NCBI GenBank assembly: GCA_030692685.1
Contig: JAUXZO010000013.1
Location: 36,479 to 100,478 of the forward strand
Origin: Acidovorax sp.
Lineage (GTDB): Bacteria; Pseudomonadota; Gammaproteobacteria; Burkholderiales; Burkholderiaceae_C
Direction: 5' to 3'
DNA length: 64,000 nt
Part shown: one piece after another, positions 60,976 through 64,000 of the stretch
Layout of the letters: every line of letters begins with the position of its first letter
Numbering within the stretch: the first letter of the stretch is position 1
Program-made: the position numbers and the translations under genes
Notes under the pieces: generated by a model
Told to the model about the DNA's origin: nothing
Database searches by the model: none
What the model saw: only the letters and a program-made list of their open reading frames with translations

Positions 60976-63066
60976 TTACGCAACGTGAGGTAGGTACTTC
61001 GTAGTCTCCACATACGCCGGGGGCCCAAAGAACCAGTGATAATCCGCCGCCACTTGAACCCGTACAAAACAGTTTACATCTCCAGCCCCTAATTTGACTG
61101 TGGCCTTCACACCCCCAGCGGCAAGTGCTCTTGCCCCTATGTCAAAACCAGCAGAGAACCCATTCCAGCCACTCTGGAAGGTACCAGACGCAACGCTTGT
61201 ATTGACAAACGCTATCCGAATATAACCCTCCAAAAGCGCCCAACTGTTCCATTCAGTGCTCTTGCTCAAATAGCTTAACGCACTCACGACGCTCGTGTCA
61301 AATTGACTCACCACCTGTACGGGCAAGCCGCCCATCGTCGCCGGAATTGCAGCATCAGATACCGATCTCGCCACCATTTCCAGACTGCCCCCAGTAGAAG
61401 CATTGGTCCCTTCGGCAAGGATGTTTGTCGTAGTATTTGGCGGCATTCCACCGCTATTTGAGCGGGTAAAGCCATTCAAAATTTTCTGGAAAATCCAGCC
61501 CATCCAAGCTTTGGAATCTGTATCAGCAACCAGCTCCACATTGACAGAGTCGACCCGAACATTTAAGCCTGGAAATTGAACCGTCGTATTGACAGTGATT
61601 TCAAGATCAATGGCCAGACTTCCAAGCATAAATACTTTGGCGTCAAACATTTTGATGATTAATACACCAGAAAACTTTGCCTGCCCTTTGTTGCCAATGT
61701 AATAGGGGACGAGGGGTTCTTGTGTAGAAAACATGCTATAGCTGCCGAGAGGCACTGAAAATCGAATACCTGCCCCCTGAACCGGTATTCCAAAAATAAA
61801 TCCTGGAGTATCAGATTTATACGACACGGCTGCTTGTGCATTAGCAGCAAAGGTAACTCCAGCCCCCATGGGCAAATTATCAGCCTTCAGCTGATTATCG
61901 AATGCACCACTCTTCTGACTACTGGCAAGAGCAGCCCTTTGCAATGCGGCATCCAGGGCAGTAGGATAAAGCGGAAGAACTGATTCTCTAATTTTATTAA
62001 ACCCGTTTCCTACAGTAGGAACGGGTGGTCTTGTCTGAATCGCAGTGCCCAACTTGGTCTTCACTTCGTTAAGGTGATCGATTCCGCCCTGCCCGAACAA
62101 TATTCTCGTATTTTCGTTCACGAGCATGTGAAACTGATCTGTGTCGGCGACAGGGTTGTCCAGCACACCGTGAACGTTGGCGGAATAGGTTCCTAAGCGC
62201 GCCCCATGTCGCGCCAAATACCTGGCCAAGAATGGCTTCAGTTCGGCACCGGCGCCCATCAGGTGGGGCACCATGGCGTAATGTCCAGAACGCCTAATTG
62301 GATCGCTGGGGATCATGAGGGTATCTAAATTATTCCACGCCGACCGAATAACGAAAGATTGATGTTGAGGCGCGCTTAGCGTGGTTGGAGCAATATTATG
62401 CATTACCATCACTTGTCCACTACCGGCTTGATGCATGACGTTATTAAAAATACTTTTGGCTATAAATGACGAAGGCAGTGCAGGTATTTGATCGATCGGT
62501 ATCTGATAGAATCGAATTATTACAGCGACTGAAGCACCGGTAACTGGCATGCTCGGATCGTATATGGTCCACTCAACGCATGAATTACCGGCCGAGTCTA
62601 TGACTCGGCAGTCGGCATATGGATTCATACCGTAAACACCAATATCAACAAACGGCTCAACTGGCCTAGGATTACCGACGCCAAACACAATTTTGCACTT
62701 AAGAGGATTAATATTGGCGCGAAGCAAACCGAATCCCAATGCATGATTGGAGCCTGTCGTATAAGATTTACGACCAAGCAAAATCGGAGACATACCGTAT
62801 TGGCTCGGAGGGAGTATAGAAACCAATATCGGTTTACTCGTCAGATACGTTATCTCTGCCTGATAGATGGCATTATCAGGCACCACCCACCCTGGAACAA
62901 AGCCCTTTAGGTGAGCGGCTGTAAGGTCTTCTTTGGCGATTTCCGGGCCACTGGCGTCAAACTCATCCAGCTTTTCCGGGATGAATTCTGGAATATCTCC
63001 GCCACCGCATCCTGCGACAGTGGAGGCTAAAACTGTGCTTAAGTTGATGAATAGTCTTCGGTCCAT
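60976..63066 (-). CDS. Large low-GC lipoprotein of unknown function
   Basis: A 696-residue protein with a lipoprotein signal (MDRRLFINLSTVLASTVAGC, Cys20 followed by Gly-Gly-Gly-Asp). An AGGAG lies upstream of the ATG. The mature protein is rich in Asn, Thr, Gly and Ile, with few charged clusters and no catalytic motif I recognise; it has a beta-rich look. Its base composition (about half G+C) and codon use differ sharply from neighbours, so it was probably acquired. It lies between pseudogenes. Outer-membrane or surface location is inferred. Confidence 0.8.
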   Translation of the reverse strand: MDRRLFINLSTVLASTVAGCGGGDIPEFIPEKLDEFDASGPEIAKEDLTAAHLKGFVPGWVVPDNAIYQAEITYLTSKPILVSILPPSQYGMSPILLGRKSYTTGSNHALGFGLLRANINPLKCKIVFGVGNPRPVEPFVDIGVYGMNPYADCRVIDSAGNSCVEWTIYDPSMPVTGASVAVIIRFYQIPIDQIPALPSSFIAKSIFNNVMHQAGSGQVMVMHNIAPTTLSAPQHQSFVIRSAWNNLDTLMIPSDPIRRSGHYAMVPHLMGAGAELKPFLARYLARHGARLGTYSANVHGVLDNPVADTDQFHMLVNENTRILFGQGGIDHLNEVKTKLGTAIQTRPPVPTVGNGFNKIRESVLPLYPTALDAALQRAALASSQKSGAFDNQLKADNLPMGAGVTFAANAQAAVSYKSDTPGFIFGIPVQGAGIRFSVPLGSYSMFSTQEPLVPYYIGNKGQAKFSGVLIIKMFDAKVFMLGSLAIDLEITVNTTVQFPGLNVRVDSVNVELVADTDSKAWMGWIFQKILNGFTRSNSGGMPPNTTTNILAEGTNASTGGSLEMVARSVSDAAIPATMGGLPVQVVSQFDTSVVSALSYLSKSTEWNSWALLEGYIRIAFVNTSVASGTFQSGWNGFSAGFDIGARALAAGGVKATVKLGAGDVNCFVRVQVAADYHWFFGPPAYVETTKYLPHVA

Positions 63067-63302
63067 GTTTACTCCTGATTCAGTGAAATATGGTGTTCAG
63101 ATAACCTCAATCATGCGATTACGGCCGGTGACCCGAGATCCGTTTTGCCCCTCGAATCACCACTTCCAATGGTCCACCATTCAGCTATTTCTAACAATCG
63201 GTCAAAAGTTGTCATCCGAAAGTATGAAACGGTTTTTCCACACCACCAAGCCTGGATGATTGCCGGTGTGAAGGGCCCTCACCCTGCGGGCCCCGCTGCC
63301 AC
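63067..63302. other. Spacer upstream of the lipoprotein gene
   Basis: The first 60 bp are A/T-richer and should hold the lipoprotein promoter. The rest shows no supported gene; short frames look like debris. Confidence 0.5.
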
Positions 63303-63503
63303 ATTGGGGTGCCTTCTGGTCTGCGGTCGGAAAATCATGTGCATCACTGCGGCGCCTTTGTCCTAGACCCTGAAGGCAACACCATTGAAGCGGTTTGCCA
63401 TTTGCCTGAATGGCCCGTCAAAAGCGTCCTCGATTCATTGAGACCCACCCAGGAGCACAAGCCACCATGCCAACGATTTACGAACGACGAACTTAAGATG
63501 TGA
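63303..63503 (+). pseudogene. VOC-family (glyoxalase-like) protein, C-terminal fragment
   Basis: The frame carries the typical C-terminus of VOC proteins (SGLRSENHVHHCGAFVLDPE, then GNTIEAVCH) and a short extra tail to a stop at 63501. Everything upstream (most of the domain) is missing. Confidence 0.65.
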
Positions 63504-63514
63504 CCGTGGGGCAG

Positions 63515-63649
63515 ATGGCTGAAGAGGTGCGCCTCTACAGCACGCTAGGCTGGCCTGCCATGGACGCGGGTGGCTTTGAACTGCGACCGCTTCTCAAAGC
63601 CCAGTCGAACAAGCTTTTGCTGTCCGCGCCGTGGGGTCAGCACCCATGA
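63515..63649 (+). CDS. Short ORF of doubtful reality
   Basis: A 44-residue frame (MAEEVRLYSTLGWPAMDAGG onward) with plausible codon use but no ribosome site and no recognised family. More likely a leftover 3' piece of a gene. Confidence 0.25.
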   Translation: MAEEVRLYSTLGWPAMDAGGFELRPLLKAQSNKLLLSAPWGQHP

Positions 63650-63701
63650 GATGGGGTATTTTTCCAGGCGCGCTGTCGTCTCAACGTTCGCCGCCCTCCT
63701 C

Positions 63702-64000
63702 TTAACCACTGCTGCGGGTGTTTGGCGCGCAGCCGGTCACCCCCCAAGTCAAGATCAAAGGCACGGGCTGGGTGCACACCCCAGAATCTGTGGCGGCCTT
63801 GGCTCCCACCGTGACCTCTGCCGTTGTGGACACACCGCCTGGCTCGGGCTGTGTCGTGCCCGTGGCCGTGCCTGCGGTTTGGCCTGCGGCCAGTGCCACC
63901 GCCGCCGCCCGAAGCGGCGAGTTGGGCGCCAGCCCGCCGTAATATCGGTGGTGGTGGGTACGCGGTGGGGCACCAACGCGGCAAGGCGGGCGATCAGCTC
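63702..64000 (-). pseudogene. IS91-family transposase remnant (C-terminal part, frameshifted, runs off the window)
   Basis: Reading in from the window's right edge on the minus strand, ELIARLAALVPHRV continues after a frameshift as HRYYGGLAPNSPLRAAAVAL. Together these match the characteristic C-terminal segment of IS91/IS801-type transposases (LAALVPPPR-HRHRYYGVLAPNSPLR). The frame ends at a stop at 63702-63704. Not functional as it stands. Confidence 0.6.

Overview
The window looks like chromosomal DNA from a GC-rich betaproteobacterium, most likely Comamonadaceae (Acidovorax-like). This is inferred from high GC, strong G/C third positions, a Bug-type tricarboxylate-binding protein, the protein flavours of Fur, Ada and DJ-1, and a family of short AGCGCTT-N-AAGCGCT intergenic palindromes. 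No rRNA, tRNA or CRISPR array was seen.

Layout. 1-11.7 kb is mixed housekeeping and stress: a superoxide dismutase fused to rhodanese, a DUF2254 membrane protein, a gluzincin-type peptidase, an isochorismatase-fold hydrolase, a thymidine phosphorylase/PRPP-synthetase-like pair, an aldose dehydrogenase, NlpC/P60, a nucleotide cyclase and small membrane proteins. 11.8-17.2 kb carries a translationally coupled cytochrome c oxidase operon (coxB, fused coxA-coxC, a small membrane protein, ctaG) with DUF2231 and CopD-like neighbours. 17.4-25.1 kb holds a Bug protein, DUF3237, a LuxR-type regulator, an SNF2 helicase and a cobW-fur operon. 25.4-33.3 kb has three DUF3592 proteins flanking an alkylation-repair cluster (ada, a 2OG-Fe(II) dioxygenase, alkB) preceded by a good Ada box. 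33.6-42.9 kb has an EVE protein, a flavodoxin-like protein, a two-component pair, a chemoreceptor, a methyltransferase, a NudK-like hydrolase and a DeoR regulator. 43.0-48.9 kb has a sigma-54 activator and its kinase, divergent from a DUF4166/TIGR01777-epimerase pair that carries a sigma-54 type promoter.

49.0-53.3 kb is an accessory patch: an orphan hsdM, a UPF0149/SEC-C protein, Fic, a small ORF and a 5'-truncated LacI gene. 53.3-59.6 kb has an ectoine-type aspartate kinase and a TetR-controlled stress regulon: a DJ-1 protein, a NemR-like TetR, and an SDR-amine oxidase-cupin operon. Four related 18-bp palindromes precede its transcription units, with a possible short attenuated leader RNA between two of them. 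59.6-64.0 kb is decaying or foreign DNA: a truncated lpd with a nonsense codon, a low-GC lipoprotein of unknown function, a VOC fragment and an IS91-type transposase remnant.

The most unusual themes are (1) an 11-copy palindromic repeat family, one copy of which encodes most of a signal peptide and two of which supply stop codons; (2) a second repeat type inserted in frame in the helicase; (3) the TetR regulon with its leader RNA; and (4) a sigma-54 promoter beside its probable activator.
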